Origin: Prevotella sp. UBA3837
GTDB taxonomy: Bacteria; Bacteroidota; Bacteroidia; Bacteroidales; Bacteroidaceae
Reading direction: 5' to 3'
NCBI GenBank assembly: GCA_002392835.1
Contig: DGHX01000108.1
Location: forward strand, 1 to 5,171
DNA: 5,171 bases
Part shown: in pieces, positions 1 to 5,171 of the stretch
How the letters are laid out: each line of letters begins with the position of its first letter
Position numbering within the stretch: the first letter of the stretch is position 1
Program-made: the position numbers and the translations under genes
Notes under the pieces: model-generated
What the model was told of the DNA's origin: nothing
Database searches by the model: none
Seen by the model: only the letters and a program-made list of their open reading frames with translations

Positions 1-2
1 CA

Positions 3-91
3 GCGCAGCAAGCCCCGAAGGGGCGACGGAATACAGGCAGGGGTGCAGCCCCCGGCCGAAGGGGCGCCAGAATACACACGGGGGTGCAACC
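3..91 (-). repeat. Left REP-like array, two palindromic units
   Basis: Two units read on the minus strand. The inner unit (about 49-91) reads GGTTGCACCCCCG, then a GTATTC core, then GCGCCCCTTCGGCC. The outer unit (about 3-50) has the core CTGTATTCCGTCG followed by the perfect hairpin GCCCCTTCGGGGC (12-24 on the plus strand). Each unit therefore carries a G-run/C-run palindrome around TTGCA or CTGCA and a TTC-loop hairpin, separated by the GTATTC core. The array ends 25 bp before the transposase start codon. Confidence 0.85.
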
Positions 92-116
92 TCTGCAAAC
101 AATTAATTGAAACGAC

Positions 117-572
117 ATGGCATCAACGCTCGTAAAAATCGACATCCATCTGATCTTTCACGTAAAAAGCACCAGCGTGAAAATCAACCGCGACGACCTC
201 CCCCGCCTGTTTCAATACATGGGCGGAACCATACGACAAATGGGAGGAATACCCATAACCGTCGGTGGAATGTCCGACCATGTCCATATCCTCACGTCCA
301 TGCCGAAAACCATGTCGCTCTCCGATTTTGTAAGAACCATCAAGGCTGAGACCAGCAAATGGATTAAACAATTGAACAACATATACCATTATTTCGCATG
401 GCAGGAGGGGTATGGTGCCTTCTCTGTCAGCCCATCCTTAACGGAGAAGACGGCGAACTATATTTCACGGCAGGAGGAGCACCACCAGAAGCACTCGTTC
501 CGCGAAGAATATGAACTTTTTCTGAAAGCATACGGCATTGAATATGATGACAAATACGCATTTTCCGACTAA
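117..572 (+). CDS. tnpA: Y1/HUH single-strand transposase, IS200-like / RAYT type
   Basis: A complete 151-residue protein of the IS200/IS605 TnpA superfamily (Y1_Tnp, COG1943). These enzymes cut and rejoin single-stranded DNA at hairpins, using one catalytic tyrosine and a metal bound by a His-hydrophobic-His pair. The HUH motif is H55-V56-H57 in MSDHVHIL. The tyrosine is Y115 in ANYISRQEEHH, followed by the usual Q119 and H122-H123. The family segments LSDFVRTIKAETSKW (68-82) and WQEGYGAFSVS (95-105) are also present. The length and the acidic C-terminal end match full-length family members, so nothing looks truncated. The ATG at 117 begins the standard MAxTLVKIxIHLIF-like N-terminus. No TnpB partner gene is present. 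The repeat arrays on both sides suggest it acts on those repeats (inference). One sampled 60-base stretch (361-420) has 42% GC, lower than the sugar genes. Confidence 0.93.
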   Translation: MASTLVKIDIHLIFHVKSTSVKINRDDLPRLFQYMGGTIRQMGGIPITVGGMSDHVHILTSMPKTMSLSDFVRTIKAETSKWIKQLNNIYHYFAWQEGYGAFSVSPSLTEKTANYISRQEEHHQKHSFREEYELFLKAYGIEYDDKYAFSD

Positions 573-576
573 ACGG

Positions 577-601
577 AGACAGGGGGGTTGCACCCCCGTC
601 T
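577..601 (+). repeat. Hairpin directly after the transposase stop codon
   Basis: An imperfect palindrome: AGAC (577-580), one bulged A, a G-run, a TTGCA centre, CCCCC (593-597) and GTCT (598-601). It starts four bases past the stop codon and forms the first part of the right repeat array. There is no T-tract after it, so it is better read as a transposase recognition hairpin or part of the repeat than as a terminator. Confidence 0.6.
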
Positions 602-738
602 GTATTCCGTCGCCCCTTCGGCCGGGGGTTACACCCCCGTCTGTATTCCGTCGCCCCTACGGGGCTTTGCTGCGCCTTCCTTTGCGCAGGGGTTGCACCC
701 CTGCCTGTATTCTGACGCCCCTTCGGGGCTTTGCTGCC
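586..738 (+). repeat. Right REP-like array, three palindromic units
   Basis: Three head-to-tail units begin near 586, 628 and 689. Each runs GGTT(G/A)CACCCC, then CTGTATTC, then CGCCCC-T(T/A)CG-GG. The second and third end in GGGGCTTTGCTGC, with a perfect hairpin GCCCCTTCGGGGC at 717-729 in the third. A small hairpin, TGCGC/GCGCA (671-688), separates units two and three. The first two units mirror the left array. The array ends about 90 bp upstream of the mannanase start, so it could affect expression of that gene. I saw no Bacteroidota-type promoter (TTTG / TAnnTTTG) inside it at proper spacing. Confidence 0.85.
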
Positions 739-784
739 AACACCAATAACGGGGCGTGATGCCAACACCAAAAGACAGGGCAAA
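735..784 (+). repeat. Imperfect 25-bp tandem duplication upstream of the mannanase gene
   Basis: The 12-mer TGCCAACACCAA occurs at 735-746 and again at 760-771, exactly 25 bp apart, and each copy is followed by a similar A-rich then GGGGC/AGGGC tail. This may be a slippage duplication at the edge of the repeat array, or a pair of binding sites for an operon regulator. Nothing in the window decides between them. The remaining sequence to 826 is AT-rich leader, in which I recognise no promoter. Confidence 0.5.
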
Positions 785-826
785 TCGGATGATGACATTC
801 AATAACCAACAATAAACGCAATAGAG

Positions 827-1948
827 ATGAAAAAGAAACTGTACTACTTCGCCATGGCAGCCCTGCTGCTGACGGCCTGCGGCGGACAGAAGCCTGCCAC
901 CAACGAGAGTAAGAAAACCGGTGCCGACCTGCTGCTGGAGCGACTGGACTCGCTGCGGCAGAAAGGCATCATGTACGGGCACCAGGACGACCCGATGTAC
1001 GGCCTGACCTGGGAATACGACCAAGACTCGAGCGACGTGAAGAACACCTGCGGCGACTGGCCCGCCATCATGGGCTTCGACCTGGGCGGCATCGAGATGG
1101 GCGACCTGAAGAACCTGGACAGCGTGCCCTTCCAGCGCATGACGCAGGAGGTGAAGAACCACTACCAGCGCGGAGGCATCGTCACACTCTCCTGGCACCC
1201 GCGTAACCCCGTCACCACCATCGACGGAGGCGGATGGGCAGGACAGAAATTCCCGGAGGGAACGGCATGGGACACCACACGCGTGGTGACACGCATACTC
1301 CCCGGAGGCGACACGCACGAGAAGTTCGAGGTGTGGATGCAGCGCGTGAGCGACTTCCTCGGCACGCTGAAGACCGACGACGGACAGAAGATTCCCATCA
1401 TCTTCCGACCCTGGCACGAGAACAGCGGCTCCTGGTTCTGGTGGGGCGAGAAGCTCTGCACCGTGGAGGAATACAAGGCGCTGTGGAACATGCTGCAGGA
1501 CAAGCTCACCGCCGACGGCTACGACAACCTGGTGTGGAGCTACTCACCCGGATGCCAGGACAACCTGACGGCCGAGCGGCTGCTGGACCGCTACCCCGGC
1601 GACGACCGCGTGCAGATGCTGGGCCTGGACGGCTACCAGTGGCAGCCCGAGGGCAAGGATGCCTTCATAGCCCGCACGAAGCAGAACCTGGAGGTGCTCT
1701 GCCAGGTGGCCAAGGACCACAAGCTCATACCGGCACTCACCGAGACAGGCATGAAGAACATGACACAGCCCGACTGGTGGTCCACCACACTGCTCACCGC
1801 CGTGAAGGACTACCCCATCAGCTATCTGCTCACCTGGCGCAACTACCGCGAGGAATGGTTCGGACCGGCACCGTCGAAGCCCGACGCACCCTACTTCCGC
1901 GAGTTCTACAACGCACCTGAGACACTGTTCCTCAACGAGATAAAGTAA
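827..1948 (+). CDS. manA: GH26 beta-1,4-mannanase lipoprotein
   Basis: A 373-residue glycoside hydrolase of family 26, a (beta/alpha)8-barrel retaining enzyme that cuts beta-1,4-mannan. It resembles the Bacteroides mannobiose-releasing mannanases. The N-terminus is a lipoprotein signal: MKKK, a hydrophobic stretch to residue 16, and the lipobox LTAC with Cys18 as the lipid anchor. The mature protein is essentially only the catalytic domain (about 33-370). The acid/base is E198 in FRPWHENSG and the nucleophile is E306 in ALTETG. GHQDDPMYGLTW (51-62), GFDLGG (83-88) and LSWHP (121-125) are further family landmarks. Residues after Cys18 (GGQKPATN) lack the acidic run often seen in surface-exported Bacteroidota lipoproteins, so it may face the periplasm (inference). 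The ATG at 827 is set by the signal peptide. It is the first gene of the mannan cluster, and the next gene starts 54 bp downstream. Confidence 0.93.
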   Translation: MKKKLYYFAMAALLLTACGGQKPATNESKKTGADLLLERLDSLRQKGIMYGHQDDPMYGLTWEYDQDSSDVKNTCGDWPAIMGFDLGGIEMGDLKNLDSVPFQRMTQEVKNHYQRGGIVTLSWHPRNPVTTIDGGGWAGQKFPEGTAWDTTRVVTRILPGGDTHEKFEVWMQRVSDFLGTLKTDDGQKIPIIFRPWHENSGSWFWWGEKLCTVEEYKALWNMLQDKLTADGYDNLVWSYSPGCQDNLTAERLLDRYPGDDRVQMLGLDGYQWQPEGKDAFIARTKQNLEVLCQVAKDHKLIPALTETGMKNMTQPDWWSTTLLTAVKDYPISYLLTWRNYREEWFGPAPSKPDAPYFREFYNAPETLFLNEIK

Positions 1949-1954
1949 ATGATC

Positions 1955-1979
1955 AATTAGTAATTAGGAATTACTAATT
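1955..1979 (+). repeat. AT-rich perfect palindrome between the mannanase and phosphorylase genes
   Basis: AATTAGTAATT (1955-1965) is followed by the loop AGG and its exact reverse complement (1969-1979), giving an 11-bp stem. It lies between the mannanase stop and the AT-rich leader of the next gene (TTAAAAAAAATAGCACCT). It has no strong GC stem and no T-tract, so it is probably not an efficient terminator. An mRNA-stability or processing hairpin, or another short dispersed palindrome, fits better. Confidence 0.7.
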
Positions 1980-2002
1980 ACTCATTAAAAAAAATAGCAC
2001 CT

Positions 2003-3256
2003 ATGACTGATTTTGAAAAGAAAGTGACAGCCCTGCGCCAGCAGCACGAAGCCCTGCTGAGCCGCAAGAACGAGCCGCGACAGCCCGAGGAGGATGCCTT
2101 CGGAACCTTCCGCTATACCAACAACGGCATCTACCAGAGGTACAGATACCCCATCGTCACCGCCGAGCATACCCCGCTGGAGTGGCGCTATGACTTCTGC
2201 GAGCAGGACAACCCCTACCTCATGCAGCGCATCATGATGAACGCCACGCTGAACAGCGGTGCCATGCTGTGGGAAGGAGCGTCGCCACTGGGCACTACGG
2301 GCAAGCGATATATCATTATTGTACGCGTGGAGGGCGCCGACCGCAAGTCGTTCTTCGCCGTGGCCGAGAGCCCTAACGGCATCGACAACTTCCGCTTCTG
2401 GCCCGAGCCCATCACCATGCCCGATACCGACGACCCCGCCACCAACATCTACGACATGCGCGTCACGCAGCATGAGGACGGCTACATCTACGGCGTGTTC
2501 TGCGCCGAGCGCCACGACCCCTCGCAGCCCGGCAACCTCAGCGCCGCCACTGCCACCGCGGGCATCGCACGCACGAAGGACCTCATCAGCTGGGAGCGGC
2601 TGCCCGACCTCGTATCACGGAGCCAGCAGCGCAACGTGGTGCTCCACCCCGAGTTCGTTGACGGAAAGTACGCCTTCTACACCCGCCCGCAGGACGGCTT
2701 CATCGACACCGGCAGCGGCGGCGGCATAGGCTGGACACTCGTCGACGACATCACCCACGCCGAGGTGAAGGACGAGAAGATCATCTACGAGCGCCGCTAC
2801 CACACCATCACCGAGGTGAAGAACGGCGAGGGTCCCCACCCCATCAAGACCCCGAAGGGATGGCTGCACCTGGCACACGGCGTGCGCGCCACCGCCGACG
2901 GCCTGCGCTACGTGCTCTACATGTACATGACGGCCCTCGACGACCCCACGCGCGTCATAGCCCGCCCCGGAGGCTACTTCCTCGTGCCCGAGGGCGACGA
3001 GTACCTGGGCGACGTGATGAACGTGGCCTTCGCCAACGGCTGGATTGCCGACACCGACGGCCGCGTCTTCATCTACTACGCCTCGGCCGACACCCGCATG
3101 CACGTGGCGACATCGACCATCGACCGCCTCACCGACTACTGCCTGCACACGCCCGAAGACGGACTGACCACGGCCGCCTCAGTCGAGACCATTAAGCGGC
3201 TCATCGAGAAGAACAGGAGACCCACCCCCGCCCCCTCCCTCAAGGGAGGGGAGTAG
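2003..3256 (+). CDS. GH130 4-O-beta-D-mannosyl-D-glucose phosphorylase
   Basis: A 417-residue GH130 enzyme, closest in my reading to subfamily 1 (mannosylglucose phosphorylase). It uses phosphate to split beta-1,4-mannosyl-glucose into alpha-mannose 1-phosphate and glucose. There is no signal peptide, so it is cytoplasmic. The five-bladed beta-propeller follows a short helical N-terminus (1-25). The probable general acid is D151 in NIYDMRVTQHEDG. Other family segments are NVVLHPEF (211-218), YTRPQDGFIDTGSGGG (226-241) and the phosphate-site-like EGPHPIKT (276-283) with LAHGVR (290-295). The start at 2003 is supported by an AT-rich leader and a typical N-terminus. The C-terminus is odd. Residues 405-417 and the stop codon are encoded by an inverted-repeat element, so the native end after about IEKN (401-404) has been replaced. 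The propeller itself looks complete. A related GH130 specificity, such as mannooligosaccharide phosphorylase, cannot be excluded. Confidence 0.9.
   Translation: MTDFEKKVTALRQQHEALLSRKNEPRQPEEDAFGTFRYTNNGIYQRYRYPIVTAEHTPLEWRYDFCEQDNPYLMQRIMMNATLNSGAMLWEGASPLGTTGKRYIIIVRVEGADRKSFFAVAESPNGIDNFRFWPEPITMPDTDDPATNIYDMRVTQHEDGYIYGVFCAERHDPSQPGNLSAATATAGIARTKDLISWERLPDLVSRSQQRNVVLHPEFVDGKYAFYTRPQDGFIDTGSGGGIGWTLVDDITHAEVKDEKIIYERRYHTITEVKNGEGPHPIKTPKGWLHLAHGVRATADGLRYVLYMYMTALDDPTRVIARPGGYFLVPEGDEYLGDVMNVAFANGWIADTDGRVFIYYASADTRMHVATSTIDRLTDYCLHTPEDGLTTAASVETIKRLIEKNRRPTPAPSLKGGE
3217..3254 (+). repeat. Left inverted repeat of the DUF559 cassette
   Basis: GAGACCCACCCCCG is followed by a hairpin: CCCCTCCC (3232-3239), loop TCAA, GGGAGGGG (3244-3251), then AGT. 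The reverse complement recurs at 3658-3696 with one substitution and a small loop difference. It supplies codons R405 to E417 of the phosphorylase gene, and its last T begins the TAG stop. There is no T-tract, so it does not look like a terminator. Confidence 0.9.
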
Positions 3257-3268
3257 TCAGTCAATGCC

Positions 3269-3634
3269 ATGGACTATAGAACCGCAAGCCCCAACATGTA
3301 TGGGTTGCTGAAATCTTATGCGAGAGAGAACCGCAAGAACGCAACGCTTGCAGAACAGATGCTGTGGGAACAACTGCGAGACAATGCTCTTGGAATAAAG
3401 TTTCTCAGACAACACATCATTGGGGACTATATCGTGGACTTTGTTACCCGTGAGAAAGGCCTTGTCATAGAGGTGGATGGTGGCTATCATTCTGAACCCC
3501 GCCAGCAGGAAAATGACATACTGCGAGAACAGGAATTAGAGCAGAAAGGATACCATGTCTTGCGCTTCACCAACGAGGAAGTCCTCTTTGAAATTGAGAA
3601 TGTAATGGAACAAATAAAAAACAGTTTAAAATGA
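3269..3634 (+). CDS. DUF559 endonuclease-fold protein (Vsr-like PD-(D/E)XK superfamily)
   Basis: A complete 121-residue protein of the DUF559 family, which shares the fold of the Vsr mismatch endonuclease. The biological role of stand-alone members is not established. Conserved positions are present: E29 in the N-terminal helix (TLAEQMLW), the segment FLRQHIIGDYIVDF (45-58) with D57, the strand VIEVDGGYH (66-74) with E68, D70 and H74, and VLRFTNEEV (97-105) with R99. The active site therefore looks intact. The start at 3269 lies 12 bp after the phosphorylase stop and gives the usual family N-terminus. The stop overlaps the symporter start (ATGA, 3631-3634), so the two may be translationally coupled. 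The gene is flanked by inverted palindromic repeats and is poorer in GC than its neighbours, which suggests insertion. Any role in moving the repeats is inference. Repair or DNA-processing functions are alternatives. Confidence 0.87.
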   Translation: MDYRTASPNMYGLLKSYARENRKNATLAEQMLWEQLRDNALGIKFLRQHIIGDYIVDFVTREKGLVIEVDGGYHSEPRQQENDILREQELEQKGYHVLRFTNEEVLFEIENVMEQIKNSLK

Positions 3635-5028
3635 ATAACGAAGCAACAAAAGTAAATACTCCCCTCCCTGAGAGGGAGGGGTCGGGGGTGGGTCTCTCAG
3701 AGAAAATCGGCTACGCCCTTGGCGACGCCGCCGCCGGAGGCATCACATGGAAAATCATGTCGATAGCCTTCCCGCTGTTCTTCACCAACGTCTTCGGCCT
3801 CACCTTTGCCGATGCCGCCCTGCTGATGCTCATCGCCCGCATGTTCGACGTGGTCACCGACCCGCTGATGGGCGCCCTGGCCGACCGCACACAGTCGAAG
3901 TGGGGCACCTACCGCCCCTGGCTCATCTACGGAGCCATACCCTTCGGACTCATCTTCGCACTGCTGCTCTACACCCCCGACTTCGGGCCTGTGGGCAAGC
4001 GCATCTGGGCCTACACCCTCTACCTGATGATGATGGCCATGTACACCGCCGTGAACGTTCCCTACGGCTCGCTGCTGGGCGTGATGACCGCCGATGACAA
4101 CGAGAAGAACCAGTTCTCCTCCTTCCGCATGGTGGGAGCCTACGCCATGGGTTTCATCACCCTGCTCTCCTTCCCCTACCTGCAGAAGGCCGTCGGCGGC
4201 ACCGAGCAGCACCAGTATGCCGTGCTGGGCATCTTCTTCGGCGTGCTCGCCGCGGCAGGAACCCTGGCCTGCGGACTGCTCACGAAGGAGCGGCTGAAGC
4301 CCGTGCGCGCCGAGAAGTTCTCGTTCAAGCAGTTTGCCGACCTCTTCCGCAACAAGCCGTGGATCATACTGACCCTCATCGGCATCTGCACCAACTTCTT
4401 CAACGGCTTCCGCTATGCCGTGGCTGGCTACATGTTCGAGTACTGCCTGAAGGGCGACGTCACCATGAGCGGCCTCATCATCAACTACACGGTGTTCATG
4501 ACCTTCGGCGAGCTGACGTGCATGATCTTCGGCGGCGTGTCGCCCTGGTTCACCAAGAAGATGGGCTCGAAGCGCCGCGCCTTCCAGGTGGCAGCCATCA
4601 TCTGCCTGGTCACCTCGGTGCTCTTCTTCTTCATACCCATGGACAAGAGCTACATCTGGCTGATGGTGGCCGTGGTCGTCCTCACCAGCGTGGGCATAGG
4701 CATCTACTCGCCCCTGCTGTGGTCGATGTATGCCGACGTGGCCGACTATGCCACCGAGAAGAACGGCACCTCATCGACGGGCCTCATCTTCTCATCGGGC
4801 ACCATGGCGCAGAAGTTCGGCACCGCCATCAGCGGCTCGCTCGTGGCCCTGTTCCTCGGACTGGCCGGCGCCAGCATGGTCACCGACTCGATGGGCAACA
4901 CCAGCGTTGACCCCGCCTCCATCACCGACTCGGTGCTGACGATGGTGTGGAGCCTCTTCTCGCTCTTCCCCGCCGCCATCGCCGCCATCATCATCCTGCT
5001 CACCAAGATCTATCCCATCAAGAAATAG
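3631..5028 (+). CDS. GPH-family (MFS) sugar:cation symporter, probably for mannobiose or manno-oligosaccharides
   Basis: A 465-residue inner-membrane transporter of the glycoside-pentoside-hexuronide:cation symporter family (MelB-like). About twelve hydrophobic segments can be seen, starting near residues 38, 61, 99, 125, 166, 196, 243, 281, 318, 341, 382 and 435. The family signature is present: D73 and D77-P78 with G81, then ADRTQSKWGTYRPW (84-97), and later YADVADYATEKNG (367-379) and KFGTAISG (395-402). Its place beside GH26 and GH130 genes points to uptake of mannanase products (inference). The N-terminus is unusual. Residues 1-9 follow the DUF559 stop overlap, residues 10-22 are encoded by the right inverted repeat, and normal family sequence resumes at SEKIGYALGD. 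The ATG at 3631 is chosen for the ATGA coupling. A GTG at 3688 is a possible alternative start. The extra N-terminal residues precede the first membrane helix and are probably tolerated. Confidence 0.9.
   Translation: MNNEATKVNTPLPEREGSGVGLSEKIGYALGDAAAGGITWKIMSIAFPLFFTNVFGLTFADAALLMLIARMFDVVTDPLMGALADRTQSKWGTYRPWLIYGAIPFGLIFALLLYTPDFGPVGKRIWAYTLYLMMMAMYTAVNVPYGSLLGVMTADDNEKNQFSSFRMVGAYAMGFITLLSFPYLQKAVGGTEQHQYAVLGIFFGVLAAAGTLACGLLTKERLKPVRAEKFSFKQFADLFRNKPWIILTLIGICTNFFNGFRYAVAGYMFEYCLKGDVTMSGLIINYTVFMTFGELTCMIFGGVSPWFTKKMGSKRRAFQVAAIICLVTSVLFFFIPMDKSYIWLMVAVVVLTSVGIGIYSPLLWSMYADVADYATEKNGTSSTGLIFSSGTMAQKFGTAISGSLVALFLGLAGASMVTDSMGNTSVDPASITDSVLTMVWSLFSLFPAAIAAIIILLTKIYPIKK
3658..3696 (-). 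repeat. Right inverted repeat of the DUF559 cassette
   Basis: Inverted partner of 3217-3254. On the plus strand it has the hairpin CCCCTCCC (3661-3668), loop TGAGA, GGGAGGGG (3674-3681), followed by TCGGGGGTGGGTCTC. It is translated in frame as TPLPEREGSGVGL, residues 10-22 of the symporter. Thus both copies are open reading frame on the strand used here, and their insertion leaves the flanking genes intact. Confidence 0.9.
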
Positions 5029-5081
5029 CCGTCAGGGGCGAGACTATGCAGCAATGCGCACCGCGCCTTGCCAAGCCATAG

Positions 5082-5130
5082 AAGAACAAGGAAAAACAGG
5101 CTTTGACTTGTTTTTCCTTGTTCTTTAATT
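5082..5130 (+). terminator. Rho-independent-type terminator of the mannan operon
   Basis: AAGAACAAGGAAAAACA (5082-5098) pairs perfectly over 17 bp with 5109-5125. Two further pairs (one G-T) close a 6-base loop, CTTTGA. The right arm ends in CTTTAATT, giving a modest T-rich tail. It begins 53 bp after the symporter stop. The stem has many A-T pairs and is nearly symmetric, so it may also serve a convergent gene beyond the window. The last ~40 bases (5131-5171) show no gene I can support. Confidence 0.8.
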
Positions 5131-5171
5131 ATTTCTGACAATCATACATTTCAAGTTTCGCATTCGCTCAA

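Larger units (their letters stand above)
3..738 (+). mobile_element. REP-like element: Y1 transposase gene enclosed by inverted palindromic repeat arrays
   Basis: This is a composite unit. A small HUH/Y1 transposase gene sits between two arrays of a ~45-bp GC-rich repeat, with the arrays pointing in opposite directions. Going outward from the gene, both sides show the same order: first a unit ending in a CGGCCGGGGG-type junction, then a unit ending in GGGGC-TTTGCTGCG. The inverted copies 3-91 and 586-675 differ at about nine positions by my alignment. A third unit (about 689-738) is present only on the right. The array may run past the left window edge. This layout is that of REP-associated tyrosine transposases (RAYTs), which are housekeeping-like relatives of the IS200/IS605 transposases. 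No target duplication is visible, and none would be expected for this transposition chemistry. The outer limits are therefore uncertain. Confidence 0.7.
3217..3696 (+). mobile_element. Putative DUF559 nuclease cassette bounded by inverted palindromic repeats
   Basis: A 480-bp unit with a 38-bp repeat at its left edge, a DUF559 gene, and a 39-bp inverted copy of the repeat at its right edge. It sits between two genes of a mannan operon that normally follow each other directly. Its gene has visibly lower GC than both neighbours: 27/60 in 3541-3600 against 40/60 in 3841-3900. Both flanking genes read into the repeats in frame. I infer a mobile or once-mobile cassette. No target duplication is visible, and the exact ends are those of the repeat match. 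Confidence 0.55.

Noticed and set aside
717..733. GCCCCTTCGGGGC hairpin followed by TTT as a terminator of the transposase gene
   Set aside because: The same sequence recurs in several repeat units in both orientations and the T-run is only three bases, so it is explained by the repeat family.
586..738. CRISPR-like array
   Set aside because: The units are palindromic, nearly contiguous, imperfect and without unique spacers of constant length, and they are mirrored on the other side of a transposase.
629..1417. Long minus-strand open frame of 262 residues across the repeats and the mannanase gene
   Set aside because: It overlaps a well-supported GH26 gene and repeat DNA, its translation shows no family motif, and long antisense frames are expected in GC-rich genes.
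2615..3148. Minus-strand open frame of 177 residues opposite the phosphorylase gene
   Set aside because: A shadow of the GC-rich GH130 gene: low-complexity V/G/H/A composition and no recognisable domain.
3232..3251. GC-rich hairpin at the end of the phosphorylase gene as a transcription terminator
   Set aside because: It lies inside the coding sequence, has no T-tract after it, and its inverted copy lies inside the next gene's coding sequence.
5129..5171. End of a convergent minus-strand gene at the right edge
   Set aside because: Short open stretches exist on the minus strand up to the window edge, but about 14 codons with no recognisable motif are not enough to call a gene.

Overview
The window looks like a chromosomal segment from a Bacteroidota bacterium of the Bacteroidales, most plausibly a GC-rich Prevotella-like species. 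The reasons are the gene content (a lipoprotein GH26 mannanase, a GH130 mannosyl-glucose phosphorylase and a GPH-type sugar symporter, as in the Bacteroides fragilis mannan cluster), AT-rich leaders without a strong Shine-Dalgarno, and GC-rich palindromic repeats of a kind common in that group. The genus is an inference from recalled resemblance, not from a search.

Layout. Positions 3-738 hold a REP-element-like unit. A single-strand Y1/HUH transposase gene (117-572) is enclosed by two arrays of ~45-bp GC-rich palindromic repeats in opposite orientation. The 90 bp nearest the gene on the right mirrors the 89 bp on the left at about 90% identity. A short stretch (739-826) with an imperfect 25-bp tandem duplication leads into the sugar genes. 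These are a GH26 beta-mannanase lipoprotein (827-1948), a small AT-rich palindrome, a GH130 phosphorylase (2003-3256), a small DUF559 endonuclease-fold protein (3269-3634) and an MFS/GPH sugar:cation symporter (3631-5028). A 17-bp perfect hairpin closes the operon (5082-5125).

How the genes work together. The mannanase releases manno-oligosaccharides outside the cytoplasm and the symporter imports them. The phosphorylase cleaves mannosyl-glucose to mannose 1-phosphate plus glucose in the cytoplasm. The mannobiose 2-epimerase that normally links mannobiose to the phosphorylase is not in the window, and neither are outer-membrane SusC/SusD partners.

Most interesting point. The DUF559 gene does not belong to mannan metabolism. 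It is bounded by a near-perfect inverted pair of 38/39-bp GC-rich palindromic repeats, and its base composition is clearly lower in GC than its neighbours. The repeats are translated in frame as the last residues of the phosphorylase and as residues 10-22 of the symporter. This looks like a 480-bp mobile cassette (repeat, nuclease-fold gene, inverted repeat) inserted into the operon without breaking it. Its architecture parallels the transposase and REP-like unit at the start of the window, but it uses an unrelated nuclease fold and an unrelated repeat family.
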